A DNA stretch of 64,000 nucleotides, from NCBI RefSeq assembly GCF_030848805.1, contig NC_092361.1, positions 22,341,406-22,405,405 of the forward strand, in the 5' to 3' direction. A model generated the notes under the pieces. That model searched no databases. It was not told the origin of the DNA and saw only the letters and a list, made by a program, of their open reading frames with translations. This DNA comes from Temnothorax longispinosus. Its lineage: Eukaryota > Arthropoda > Insecta > Hymenoptera > Formicidae. Made by a program: the position numbers and the translations under genes. Positions 38,318 to 50,700 of the stretch are shown piece after piece (the first letter of the stretch is position 1; each line of letters begins with the position of its first letter).

Positions 38318-39420
38318 TACTGACGATTCATTCGCTACGCGTAGATTTCCGCTCTCGATTTGCAATATGCAATCATCAGTTACGTTCAATCTTTACGCGC
38401 CTGAGAATGTAGTTTTCAGTAAACTGAAAAAAGATGATGACCACAGAAATGTTGAAACGTATTCCCCTCCATGTCTCTTCTACACTTCCCTCAAGGCAAA
38501 GAGCTTCTCGGATATCGGATGTGTTTGATAATATGAGAAGCGACTAGCTTCGGCCTGCGGCGCGAAAATAGCGAGCGGATTGGCGTGAATCAGCATTGGC
38601 GTGCCCCGCAGGAGCCAAATGGTCTAACGAGGGCCCATTAGTTTTGGCCCTCGTTTCCGATAATTTGAAGCCAAACGGCGGCCGTTCCTGCGGCCTGATA
38701 TACGATCCGATATTGCTTCCTTCGAAAATTATCCGTTTCACGCCCCCGCCCGTAAAATATGGCCACGCGCCTCGTCTGTTTTCGTGGGGGCCGCAGGATT
38801 AGAACTTTCCTTCTCTCCGGGCGACGCTATATGCACGTGGGTTTCTGTTGCGTTTTACGCTCGGCGGGGTTTACGCTGCACCGAAGTAATCGGGGACGAT
38901 TAAAGCGCGAACTTTGACGTAAAAGCCGTCATTATATCGCGATATTAATGTTTCTTGATTTATTATATTTTGGCCATATATACCGGGTGAACGTATTGTG
39001 CGTGATCTACTCGTCGGGGGGCAGGGGAGGGCGAGTCGATGATTTACGCATAGATCACGGGTGAGATCTATCCCCGAGTTGCGAGCGCAGCCCTAAAATT
39101 TACGTAGCTGTGGCCCCGAGAGATCCGCGGCCGAGATGCACGCCTCGAATGCTAATTCCGAGGATCGATAAATCGGCAGATCGCGGCGGCGTTTGGGGCT
39201 CGGGACTAACTGGCGATTAGAGGGCAAGCAGATACTCCTCGCCGATTGTCCGTCGCGATATCGGCGCGTTTTCAATTTGGAAAACGGGTCTTTTCGCGTG
39301 CTGCATCCCGATCGTGATAAGCCGGGATCTTAATGGCTCTGGAGCTGTCTCGTTAGCGCCTGGGCCGCGTGCATTGCGGATCGAAGAAGATCGATCGAAT
39401 CTGTAATGAATTAGATACGC
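38318..39420. other. GC-rich region downstream of yellow
   Basis: No gene is recognised. The 3' UTR of yellow should begin here, but no AATAAA lies close to the stop; the first ATTAAA is at 38899-38904 and an AATAAA is at 39528-39533. From about 38540 to 39400 the DNA is unusually GC- and CpG-rich for the window and contains only short open frames on both strands. This suits a regulatory segment or a long 3' UTR, but the sequence alone does not decide. Confidence 0.4.
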
Positions 39421-39846
39421 GCTCGGGGCTTGCTTGGAAACTCGGCTTTCTTATCTCTTTTATTATCGGATATAGCGTTACATGAAAAATTGCCCGTACG
39501 CTTCGTTAAGTTCTCTTGCAATGTGATAATAAATAGAGTTGCATCACGGATATTAATGACATGAACGACTGAAATATATCGTGCGTAATACAACTTGATG
39601 GCAATGAGAACAATAGTTCACTGCTGTTATACTTCGCATATAGTTTATGTATCTGGATCAGCTCGTTTTAGATTTTCTTAAGGGCGTCGCCCATCGCTTC
39701 GTGGACGCGAGTCGTAAAATCACCTTTGAGTGATGAGAAAAAAATGGGAAGGTGTGAAGGGCCACACTGCCTGGAGGTAAACATAAAAAAAAATTGGTTC
39801 GAAACTGCTGTGCTGATTACATGTTATATACGAAAATCTGCCGTCG

Positions 39847-40219
39847 CAGTGGCGCGTTCTGAAATTACCGAGCTCGAAATTTTGCAAAGAATTCATATTT
39901 AATATAAATGCATTGTTATATATAAAATATATCTATATCTCGATCTATATTTAAATTACAATAATTTTTTGTTATTTTTTATAAAGTAATTAATAAATCA
40001 CAATATTTTCATTATAATTTATATTTCCTTAGGTATAAAATTCACAAAACTACACGAAAATAAATTAATTTCTAAACATAACTCACTATTACACATAATA
40101 TATCCGCGATAGAAATAAGCCGCATTGCAACTTAACTAAATGTTTAATATTTATTATGCGAGATTGCGAGAAAGTTGCCAAATCGAGGCAAGAGCGAAAA
40201 TTTTTTCGATACGCCACTG
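39847..40219. mobile_element. Possible short inverted-repeat element (CAGTGGCG ends)
   Basis: CAGTGGCG at 39847-39854 is mirrored by CGCCACTG at 40212-40219. The similarity extends weakly inward (c-TTC-GAAA...TTTTCG) around an AT-rich centre of ~350 bp. CAG-GGCG-type ends are common in hAT-like MITEs. The expected 8 bp target duplication is not seen (tgccgtcg versus tagggaag), so this is tentative. Confidence 0.3.
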
Positions 40220-40599
40220 TAGGGAAGATCGGGCGGTCGAATTTCAGGGCGAATAAAACACACGGCGGCCGGATTTCGAATCGGCGCTATCCTTAGGTTT
40301 GTTTTAAATTAACACCTACCCCGCGTGAGCGCACGAGCACAAAGCACACTTTAACACCTTTTTAAAAGGTGGCTGCACGGCGGCCGTCCGTTTTTTTCAT
40401 CGGCGCCAGTAATTATGGGGTACCAGCGACGACGTGAGTCTCGTTATAAGTTACTCTCGGCCACTCTCATATCTTCCCCAATCTTTTTGATTTATTTCAG
40501 TCTGACTGAAGTAGAGAGGCTCTTCTATTTCTTACGGCCGAAATCTCGTTTACTTCCGCGAGAATACAAAATGTAAAAATCATGCCGTTGACGGTAAGG

Positions 40600-40619
40600 A
40601 TCACTGCCATGGCAGTGAT
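40600..40619. repeat. Perfect 20 bp palindrome
   Basis: atcactgccatggcagtgat is its own reverse complement, with CCATGG at the centre. It stands alone in non-coding DNA. It could bind a dimeric regulator or be a transposon scar. Confidence 0.8.
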
Positions 40620-43600
40620 GCTTAAATTTTCTGAATAGGAATTTTACTGTTATTAACTCCAGCAACGCGTCTTCGTAATTTTAAATATATTATCTGTCTT
40701 AAATCTGTTATTAATTACCTACGAATACACACATAAACTTTATATATAATCGCATTTTTTTCCAAAATGAAAGAACTTATAATTATTTAAAATAATTTTA
40801 AAATATCTGTATAAATTATAAACTATCTTCAGTAATTCTACTGTACACGTGTCTAAATTTCATTTATTCGTAAAAGATTGCGTTCAATTTTATCACAAAT
40901 TTATATAATAAAGGCTAAATATTTAATATTAAACGTCAAAGCTATGTATAAGTACAAAGAATTTTGCAAACATAAACGTGAGAGGAATTCCTGAAGGAAT
41001 AGGTGCTTCCATCTGTATAGAGGACTTTCAAGATAAATACGCAGCAGCCTCGACCGGGAACTGCATGTAACATTCAGCTAATACTATCTTCTTTCACGTG
41101 CTGCCTCTACAGAAATCACGAAGAGATATAATAAATGCAATTAGAATGATTATGACTAAATAATTACATATAACGCGTATACGAAGCGTACTATTATACA
41201 ATTACTAGAAAGGAGAGTATACAATTTTCGTTAATATCATGAGAAGCACTTGCTTACATGTTTTAAATGAAATAATAATTAAATTTGGTTAATATCTACA
41301 TTTTATGTTGTTTCTGTACAAGGATCGAATAATTTTATTCACAATCAGATATTATTTGAACACACATAGATTTAGAAGACAGTTATGTTAACTTCTTCAG
41401 TTATTGCTTATAAAGCATCCAAAAATTTGAATTGCTTGAGAAAATATAAATAAAAATATAAATATGTAAGTAAAGAAAGATAATTATTTATTAATTTTTA
41501 GCCACACCTATGAACCAGATACCGAGAAATTTTAGTATTCTTATATCATTTGCTTAACTTTCAACATTAACTCTTGAAATTTAAAATATGCAAGGAAATT
41601 AACAAACAGAATCTCATATAATTATAATGTAACTTTAATGTAAATTTAATTATACTCCATTATTTTAAGTAAAGTTTAAAATAGATTTATAATTTCAAGA
41701 ACTAATATGTCACAATTTTAATGTGAAATGTTATAAAAATTTTCGACGATGAGCCTTATGCGCTTTGATATTTTGTCAAAGCGCTTTGACTAATCAAAGA
41801 TTGGTTTTATATTAATCAGAGAAGCACACATGAAATGTGGCTCGCTAAATCTAAGATTTAATACCTCATTGAGCATACATTTGTCTTGCTAAACTAATTA
41901 TCTATAATTCTACAAAATTCTCTATACCAAGCTCGAACTGCGAGCAAGTTTAGCTCCCATATACGCATTAAACTTACTGTCATTATGCACACCGCTTCAT
42001 ACATATGCAGCCTCCATAATTTTAACTTTATGCAAGCTCCCAAGGCAATGTCTCTCTTGTACGAAATTGCAAAAATTAAAAAGGTCTAGGAAATTAGCTT
42101 CTCAGTCTATACATTTATTTCAAGTCAATAGTACTAAATAGTTAGGGAGGAGCAATTGTAATTAAACACGGTTAAATACATGTGAGTGAGTGTAATTTTA
42201 GAATTCGGCAGGAATCCCTTTGAGGCATAAACGCAGGTTTGTAGTTACGGCCACACAGTAGCCACATACGTTGAAATTCATTACACCAGTCTGCCGCGTA
42301 CAGAAGAAATGGTCTTGCGTGTAGTGGAAAAAAAATACTAAAACGGAAACTTGTAACTGATGTATTCGGTTTTATTTCTAGGAAAACTCATGGCAATAAT
42401 AAATAGAAATTAAATAATTTATATTTATGTTGCACAATAAAATTTATAAAATCTAATTTATATGCACAATAAAATAAAATTATTTCCACGGAAATGTTTC
42501 ACATCAGAATTAAGGAAGTAATATAGCTCCAATAAATGAAAGATTTAATTTCCAAAATAACAGCGTATTTAAAATACGACGAACGATGAAATATCAAAAA
42601 GAAATCTTTCGTATTCGGACAATCGTTCTAAAAGATACAATAAGTTTTAATAGAAACAATTTGTTTATTCATCTTAAATAAAATATGAAAATACCCGGTT
42701 ATTGAGATAGCGATAGCTGAAATATTTCTTTCTCTTTGTTTAATACTCATAATGGTAGGATTAAGATATCTTCTAGACGGCTGTGAAGGAAGCTAAATCA
42801 ATAAGTTTTAACTACTGCAGTTCTCAAGTAATCTTTTCTCAGGTTATGCTTTTTTCTGACTGAATGACGCTTTGGAGATGACGTAAAGTGTTAAATAGAG
42901 CGTCCTCTTTGTCACATAACATTTAGCTGACGCGTTGAGATTTAGGATCGCACTCGACATTTGGCCCGGAATTGATGCTCGGAAATTCCGTGCGTTTACA
43001 ACATGTCGGTATGAATTAACTTAATTGGAGTGCAATATATTGCGCATATTTTCCGACACAATGCGCATTAGAGGAAGTTCTGTACCATTAGACAATGCAT
43101 TATTGCATTATGTATCATTCTCGGCTTGATTTAAACTATATATTTTCAGGAATTGCTTTTCGCATAATAGAACTATATGCTCGAATAAGCTGTGGTGAAT
43201 TCCATGAAAAGTCGACTTTAACATTTGTACAACAATATGATACACGGTATACAATACCCGTATAATGCAAATGGTTATAGATAATATTAAATTTCTGTTC
43301 TTTGAGGTTGCAGTAGTAAATCTAAAGCAGTGTATTCATTTGTGAGAGCGAAACAAATTATAACTTCTATGCCCATCGGAAAAGCTTTCTCGTATCTTTT
43401 TGGCTCCTCCTTTACAGTTTTCTCCGTCGCGCTCTCACTCTTCCGATCACGTCTTCTTCTCTTTCTTTCTCCACTATTTGTACCTGTCTGTGAACGACGA
43501 TCTGGAACACGAGCAGTAAAAGAACTTCCAAGTACATCCCATAAACGGTAGCAGAAAAAAGAAAGAAAACGATAAATCGTATGTATCCACGTATAACGTG

Positions 43601-46600
43601 CGCATTTTTATGAAAAATTGAAATGACCTCCAGACTCGTTTCTGAAATCGACTATCCGAATACAAATTAGAATTTATAAACCCCGAATTCTCACGAAAAT
43701 ACGATAAGTGCGCTTAGAAGAGCTCTCTTATAGCTCGTGATGTATTAGCCTTCGGTAAAATTACAGACGTATCTCTTGTAAACGAGTTTTTCAATAGCTT
43801 TATAATTCAATCACATTAAACAAATCAAATTTTATTAAAATATTTATGAAACCATTTATTATAACAATCATATTGTGTATATTTTCTAATCTCTCAATGC
43901 TAGATCTTTTTTTTTACTCACAATCGTTTATTATTAAGTAACAAATACGAATCAGCTGAAGCGCTTATACCATCAAGATATCATCAAAATATTATTTAGA
44001 TTATTAAAACAATTTATTTAGATATTATTATATTATTGAAATTGAAAGAGTTGTTATGTTAATATAACTTTGTTTGTAAGTGGAGTTATTTTATATTATT
44101 CTGTTTTTTTTTAATAAAAGTTTTTGTGTAATGTTTTTTCTAGGATTATATATATAGACAATATAGCTGATTTGTATTTTTAGCGAATATTTTCGATTTT
44201 TTTCGCCCACGGTGTTCAGTTGCTTGATCAATTCATTCTGATAACGAATTTCACGGAAGGATAACAAGAATGTATGACGAAGCAGTTTTCGGCATTTGTT
44301 TTTGCATTATTATCAGAGTAATCCGAAACATGCATTTACCGTGATTCTAGCGAAACTGAAAGCTGATGTATATCCACGTCGCGTCAGCATGAACGTGACA
44401 AACGAGGCACGGTTGAAGTTCAAAATGCTTACAATTCGTCTCCCAATCCTCCCGATTGCCTCTATTTGCTTGCGTAAGATTATATCAAAGGATCGATCGA
44501 TTTTCATGTCCGGATTGTCGCTGCAAGTGGATAACAATGGTATACAATGCCGCGCAGTCAGCGGAAGGTCGACAAAGAAACCAGTACGAAAGTGGAAAAT
44601 GAATCCGGCTCAGCCCTTTACTAGGTATCCTCGGCAGAACAAGAGAGACCGTTGCGTAGAAACAAAATCAACTCTTGGCCCGACGGAAATTCGCGATTCC
44701 TCTTTGCAACGGAATATTCCGTACGCGAAATTCGTGTTACCCCGAGGCGAAGCTTTAAAAGCAGTATAGCTTCGAGTTTCAAGACGACTATGCCACTGAT
44801 GGAGTATTGGCTTAGAGATGATATAACAATAAATATTTCAGTGGTACGACTCGTCTCAGATTTCTTCTTCCGAGATATTTTTTATTCAGTATCATCTGTA
44901 ATCATTTCTTCTTAGGAAAAATTCCTCTTGCTCATTCTAGAATTTATTTATGCGATTCAGTTCGTGATTGTGTCATTATTAACGATTCGAGCCGGAATTA
45001 AGCCGAAAGTATATGAGACTATTCATCAATGAATCACGGTCCGTCGTAAACAATTGCAATTGATAAATTTAGAACCATCGACTCAATTGCAGAGGTGCTC
45101 AAGCGTACTTCACTGTAACAATAAATTAATTACATCAAGGATTATCGTGAAGGAGTTGAACCTCGACGGAATCTGAAAAGCGTTACACAATTAACCTACG
45201 GAAAGAGAACAAATGGCCCGGTATTCTGCGATAAATTCGCTCCTACTCTCCAGAGTGAATTTTTGCGATATCGCAAATCCCAGACTATTGGAGGATGGAA
45301 ACGGTTACGACAGAAATATTTTAAATTATTAATGTTACAAGGAAGAGAAAATTTTTTCGATTTTCTTTCTTCATCGTACCATATCACCTCTCTGCTTTCA
45401 GATGTTTAAATTTTAACTGAAATACTGAAAATTTAAAATATTTCTTTTGCTTTTAAATAAATTTTACTAATTAAATTTATTTTAATATCTGTCATAAATG
45501 CAAAAGAGATAGATGGGAAAAAATTGTATAAGAAAGAAAAAACTTAGAATAATTTTGAAAATGTCAAGATCTTCTTTCTCAACATATAATAAATTTATAA
45601 TACATTTATAATACATTTTTTATATTATAAATTAGAGTATTGTATTAATTTATTCAATACAACAAAATTGCATTATATAATATATCGTTCTACCGCAAGA
45701 AAACAGAACCATTATCGAGTTGTACTGTTTATTCGGTCTACTCATTCGTTGCATTTTGTTAAAAGGTTTTATTTGCATAAAAGATAGTTTCTAAATATGG
45801 TTTATATTTAAGTTAATCATTAATATTCAATGGTTAGGGCTAAATGTGTCTTTAGGTTATAAGTAGAACTCAAAGATTTTAGATAAGTTTATCGCATGTA
45901 CCATTATGCATATTTAGTTCAAATAGTTTGTGGGATTATTATATGTTTTTCATGAGGGAGAGTTAGCACTTTTTATTGGTGTACTGGATTGGATTGTTAT
46001 ATACTGATTAAAATTGCCACGCGATAAGTTTATTATCCATCTGCCCCTCATCACGCAGTAGGCGATGTACTATATATGTATATACATATATGTTAACGCG
46101 CAGTGACCCTGTTAAGGCAAATCACTCGCTTATTCTTCTAAGAATCGCATAAAGCAGTGCATTTGCACTCACGCGATTATATCCGGACTCTGTGTAATAA
46201 TCGCGCAATCTTTCTCAAATTCTCTTCACTCCCTTTTATTCGTTTTACACGACTAGTTATTTAAAAAGAGTATTCAAATAAGAAAGATTTATCATAAATG
46301 ACTATAATAATTACAGCGTACTATTACTACTGTTATTTTAAATGAAGATACTTGTTTCTTTAATTACATCATCTATTTTAAAAGCGTCACCTCCAATAGA
46401 GCAAATATTTGCAGGCACGAATTAATATTTGCAACACGTTCCGCGGAAATTACATAATATACCGATGTATACTCTACATTAGCGTCGGAAAATATTTCCT
46501 TTAGTATTCCGAGCTCTATACGAGGAAAAAAACACGCTCATACGTGATATTGTATCGAACGTTCTGTTACTTTAGTGCTTTATACCATATTTTACAGCGC

Positions 46601-47712
46601 AGATATCTCATACCGTGCAAGCGATATACACACCTACCTACGCGGACGGGATATCGCACGTAGCGAGAGTATCGCTTTTTTATAACTTCTTGATGCAACC
46701 GCTGCCATAATCTATGCTCTATAAACTTTCACGGATGAGACACGTATTTCGCACGCGAATGCAAAGCGTATACAGATTAAATCAGATTATTCTGGGACCA
46801 GGGATGCTCACGGCTCTTTTGCCAAGCATATTCCATAGCGACGCTGATAAGATCGACTATAGCTGTTACCGGGATTCCGTTGGGACGGAGCGACGGCGAC
46901 GTTTGGAATTTTTTCGTTTTAACATAGCGAAACTTATTAACATTCCAGCAGCTTCTCTCGTTATTAGTGTTTAGAGCGACTTTCGCGGAATTCAATTGTA
47001 CTTGAATTTAACGAAACGTTGTGAAATTCGTGAGTATAATGTGTACTAGATTTCTTATTAAATCGCAAAAGATAATTCGGTCATCTTCTAGCTTGTGCTC
47101 GAGGAACAATTTGTTCGTGTTACCAAGTGCCCTGTGTGACTGGTAAAAGCATCAATTTGTTCCAAGGACCAAGTTTAATCTCTGCGTATTAAGCTTACGA
47201 TGGCACACTACGCGGAATTAAATGTAGAATTTCGTTTTCTTAAATTACGCTACATACCTAACTTGACTATCTATGAAGCATCCTTTCTCTCTCATTGCCG
47301 TTTAAGAATACATATAATGTTTTAAAAAAGAAGTTGTGTAATTCAATACAACAATATTATGTTAAAAAATAAATCTTCTTTAATGATACCTTTTTCAAGT
47401 AAGACTATTGTATTTTTATTACGTTTGTAACTGATGGAAAGATAAGTTCGTATAAATATAATATATTGATGTTCAGATAAACAAGAAGGAGTCATAAATA
47501 GATTAAAGAGCAAAAAAATATGAAAAAAATTCTTAAAATTTATATTTTTTAACGTGTATGTAACTTAAAGTTTCAAATATTTAATTTAGATAGTAAAATG
47601 TGCCATAAAAAATGCGCAGGAGAATAAAATAAGGTATCGGAAGAGAAAGAGCAATCAACTCTAATGACATGTCGTAAGTTATTTTTATGCACGCGCCGTT
47701 ATCATTTATATT
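40620..47712. other. AT-rich non-coding DNA
   Basis: No gene is supported. A perfect 16 bp palindrome gtcaaagcgctttgac lies at 41775-41790. The 157-codon plus-strand frame at 44296-44769 is the longest here but has no domain or splice context. Stretches near 40680-41000, 41400-41720 and 43800-44130 are extremely AT-rich. Confidence 0.4.
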
Positions 47713-47745
47713 ATTCCAAGTAGAGCCGAGAGCTCTACTTGGAAT
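47713..47745. repeat. Perfect 14 bp hairpin
   Basis: attccaagtagagc (47713-47726) pairs perfectly with 47732-47745 across a 5 nt loop (cgaga). It is the most stable small hairpin I saw. The loop and stem are too short for a canonical microRNA precursor. Confidence 0.7.
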
Positions 47746-47749
47746 TTAA

Positions 47750-50700
47750 TTTTTTTTGTCATAAATATCGCATGTTGTAATTAGATTAGATTGCGAAGAA
47801 TGAGAATTCTGATTAACTATATTCAAAGGACTTGTTATTATTTTACTTTAATTAAATTTCTGTATTATATGTGAAATTAGCTACGTATATTTTTAATTAC
47901 GCCAATGAACGTATAAGATGTAAGATAATTTAAGGAACAAAGGAAATTTTTAAACGGCAACGTAACGTAAAAGCGAACGACTAGCGATAACGATTTTCGA
48001 TCGCATCGATTTACTATAATCAAGCGATAATAAAAGTATTAACGTAACCGCAGTATTCCGCTTTTTATTAGTCCACAATTTGCATATCGTAATGAAGGAA
48101 GGATTGATTATAGCTAGGCATAGAATCAATTTTCTTTAATTCCGATGGAATCGTGGTCGATTTATGAATATCCTGAATATATTTCTCTCTATTTGCATCC
48201 CGTTAATTTGACTTCTTCTGAAGGAAAAAGATAAAGGACTACAACAAGCGATATTAAACGTACGATTAATATATAATAATATAGCGTAACTTTTTTTTTA
48301 TCATAGGTATTGTCAGAGTATAAAACTTTCGCTATTGTTTCCGCGCTCCAGCTTTTTGGCAGAACTAATATTCTTCTACAGGATAGCTTTTTATACAAAA
48401 AAGAAGGATTTTTTGCAGAAAACTTATGTAAAAATGTCTTGTCAACTTAAAATTGCGATTCTACTTTGTATAAGATTATAATTATAACGGCATCTGTTGC
48501 ACACACGCTTTACAACAGGATGCTACCATGCAGTGATGGATCTAACAACGCTCTGACACGTACTCCTCGCGGCATAAAATTTTATCACGTCGTTCACGTT
48601 AATGGTCCTTCACGGTTTTTATGGGCGCGTAAAAATTGTCTTGAAATCGTGAAAAGTTCCAAAGCATCTGTCCAACTTCAATTCACTGCGCCTGACCGCG
48701 AAGAAAAATTAAATTATTTAAACAACAAAAATAACGACTTAATTATATTACGTTAAATTAATTTTAAATGCAATTGAAACGGATCAGAACATTGTTAAAA
48801 TAAAATCCAGAGAAATCTGCGGTACTTTATATTCCGATTTGATTTTCTGACCTGCGTTACTCGGTGCCATTACGCTGGCGGTGATCGACGAACCTCTTTG
48901 GCAATCCTTGGCACTAATTTATTACGGGGTTAAAATGCCCCATTGTTACTGATTGTAAGAGCGACAATGTAAGAAAGCGATAACCGATGAGTTTGCTTAA
49001 CGCCTTGATGAAAGAGAAAAGACGTTTATTCCATCCATGTTAGGAAGCTGTTGGCAGTTAATAGAAATTAAAAGAAGAAAAAGAGGAAAATAATAAAAAG
49101 TAACGCGATTAAATTTAAATAATATAAAATTATCGAATTTCTTTCTTAAATTTTATCTTTTATTTACACATAATATAATAAATTTAAAAGTATCGTACAT
49201 TTTACAAATTTCGTATTTGTAAATATTATCAATTGAACTTATTTATTAAATTAAATTTAGCTATTAAATTCTGCGATGTCTGGTGTAGTTCCCCCCGGTT
49301 CCGTACGGTATTACTAATCACATATCGTCGATAATAAGTATAGAACATTGAATTATTGCTGAAAATGTAACATGCATAAAAGTTGTAAAGGTGTAATGTT
49401 CAATGTGAGCAACGAATTTATCGCGTTCTTCTGCCGTGACAGCTGCAATCTGCAGAAAACTTTGTAATTTCGTTGCTAGATAGAACCGCAGGTAGAAAAA
49501 TATCTGTCGTTACACGGCAATTGTAGCTCGGGGGTTGTTTACGAGGCGTTATTTAACCCGTAAATTAACTCGCATCGGCGCTGACGGGACGATATATCCC
49601 TCGTGCCAACAATCTTAATTGGAAAAGTGACTCACTTAAGTATATTACTTTTAAATACTTTTAAATACTAATTTAATAGCAATATCACGCTAATGAAAAC
49701 AATAATTACTTCTATCGAAGATACTCAAGATATGCATATATATGTAGTCTACATAATTTTTTTCTAATTAACACGTATTATTGATAAAATATGTGTATGT
49801 ACAATATATATAATTTACGATATAAATAATTTATATAAAAGTAAATCGAAATTGTACATAAAGTACACATAAAATTTCTTTAAAAAAAAGGGAAAAAATA
49901 ACGTAATTTTCTAATTTTCAAAATTGATATCTTAAAGGATATCTTTTATTCCCTCGGACAAATTTTACTCCCTTTATTTCGACTTCTTTGCACGAGGAAT
50001 TAGTCATGTATGTTTGTACTATCGTTATCGCCACGCCTTTGATAAATATTGAGTAATTACCATCACTTTAATTAGCTTAATTATCAGAGCGCATTTTCCC
50101 GGTTAGTATATGTACTTTTAATACAATAATGAACGAACGGGCTAATCACTTTGTATTCGACATACGTGTCATAGTGTTTACGTATATTATGTAAATTATA
50201 TATGTTACTGCGGTACAGTTATACCGCATCTACATATATATATATGGATGGTCTACGGTTAATGTACAATGCCCCAGCACTTAGCAATGAGAGGCTCGCG
50301 AGATGGAAATCGTAGGAAGGTTAAAGGGTGATAATTAACCGAAGAAAGGCGCCGCGCGCTGGGAAACTTAATGTAATTTTCCACGCTAAATTACAGTACG
50401 AAGAAAATGCAATTCATCAGTGAGTGCATACGGTGAATAATGTAAGCGCGAGGCGGAAAACGGTCGGTGGAATCCGACCTTAGGGAACTTTGCTTGATGA
50501 TAATTCACGTCATGTACGCGTTAAAATGTAAGAAGGCAAAAACGAAATTGTGCAATCGCGCGATTCGCAAGCAGTTTCTTGTTTCCCTTATTGCATTAGT
50601 TATATTCGGCCCGTGTTGCACGCCAAGTACATGCCGCTTTCGCTCCAAGCGACGTGGGAAATATGACAGTGCAACATATATTGACAAGAAAGTCGCTGCT

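Noticed and set aside
44296..44769. 157-codon plus-strand open frame in AT-rich DNA
   Set aside because: Unusually long for its base composition, but I see no family motif, signal peptide or splice site, and the opposite strand is partly open too.
11480..49446. Proneural bHLH sites (GCAGSTGK) as a cluster linking the region to achaete-scute regulation
   Set aside because: Only scattered matches were found (for example 11480-11487 and 49439-49446), about what chance would give in 64 kb.
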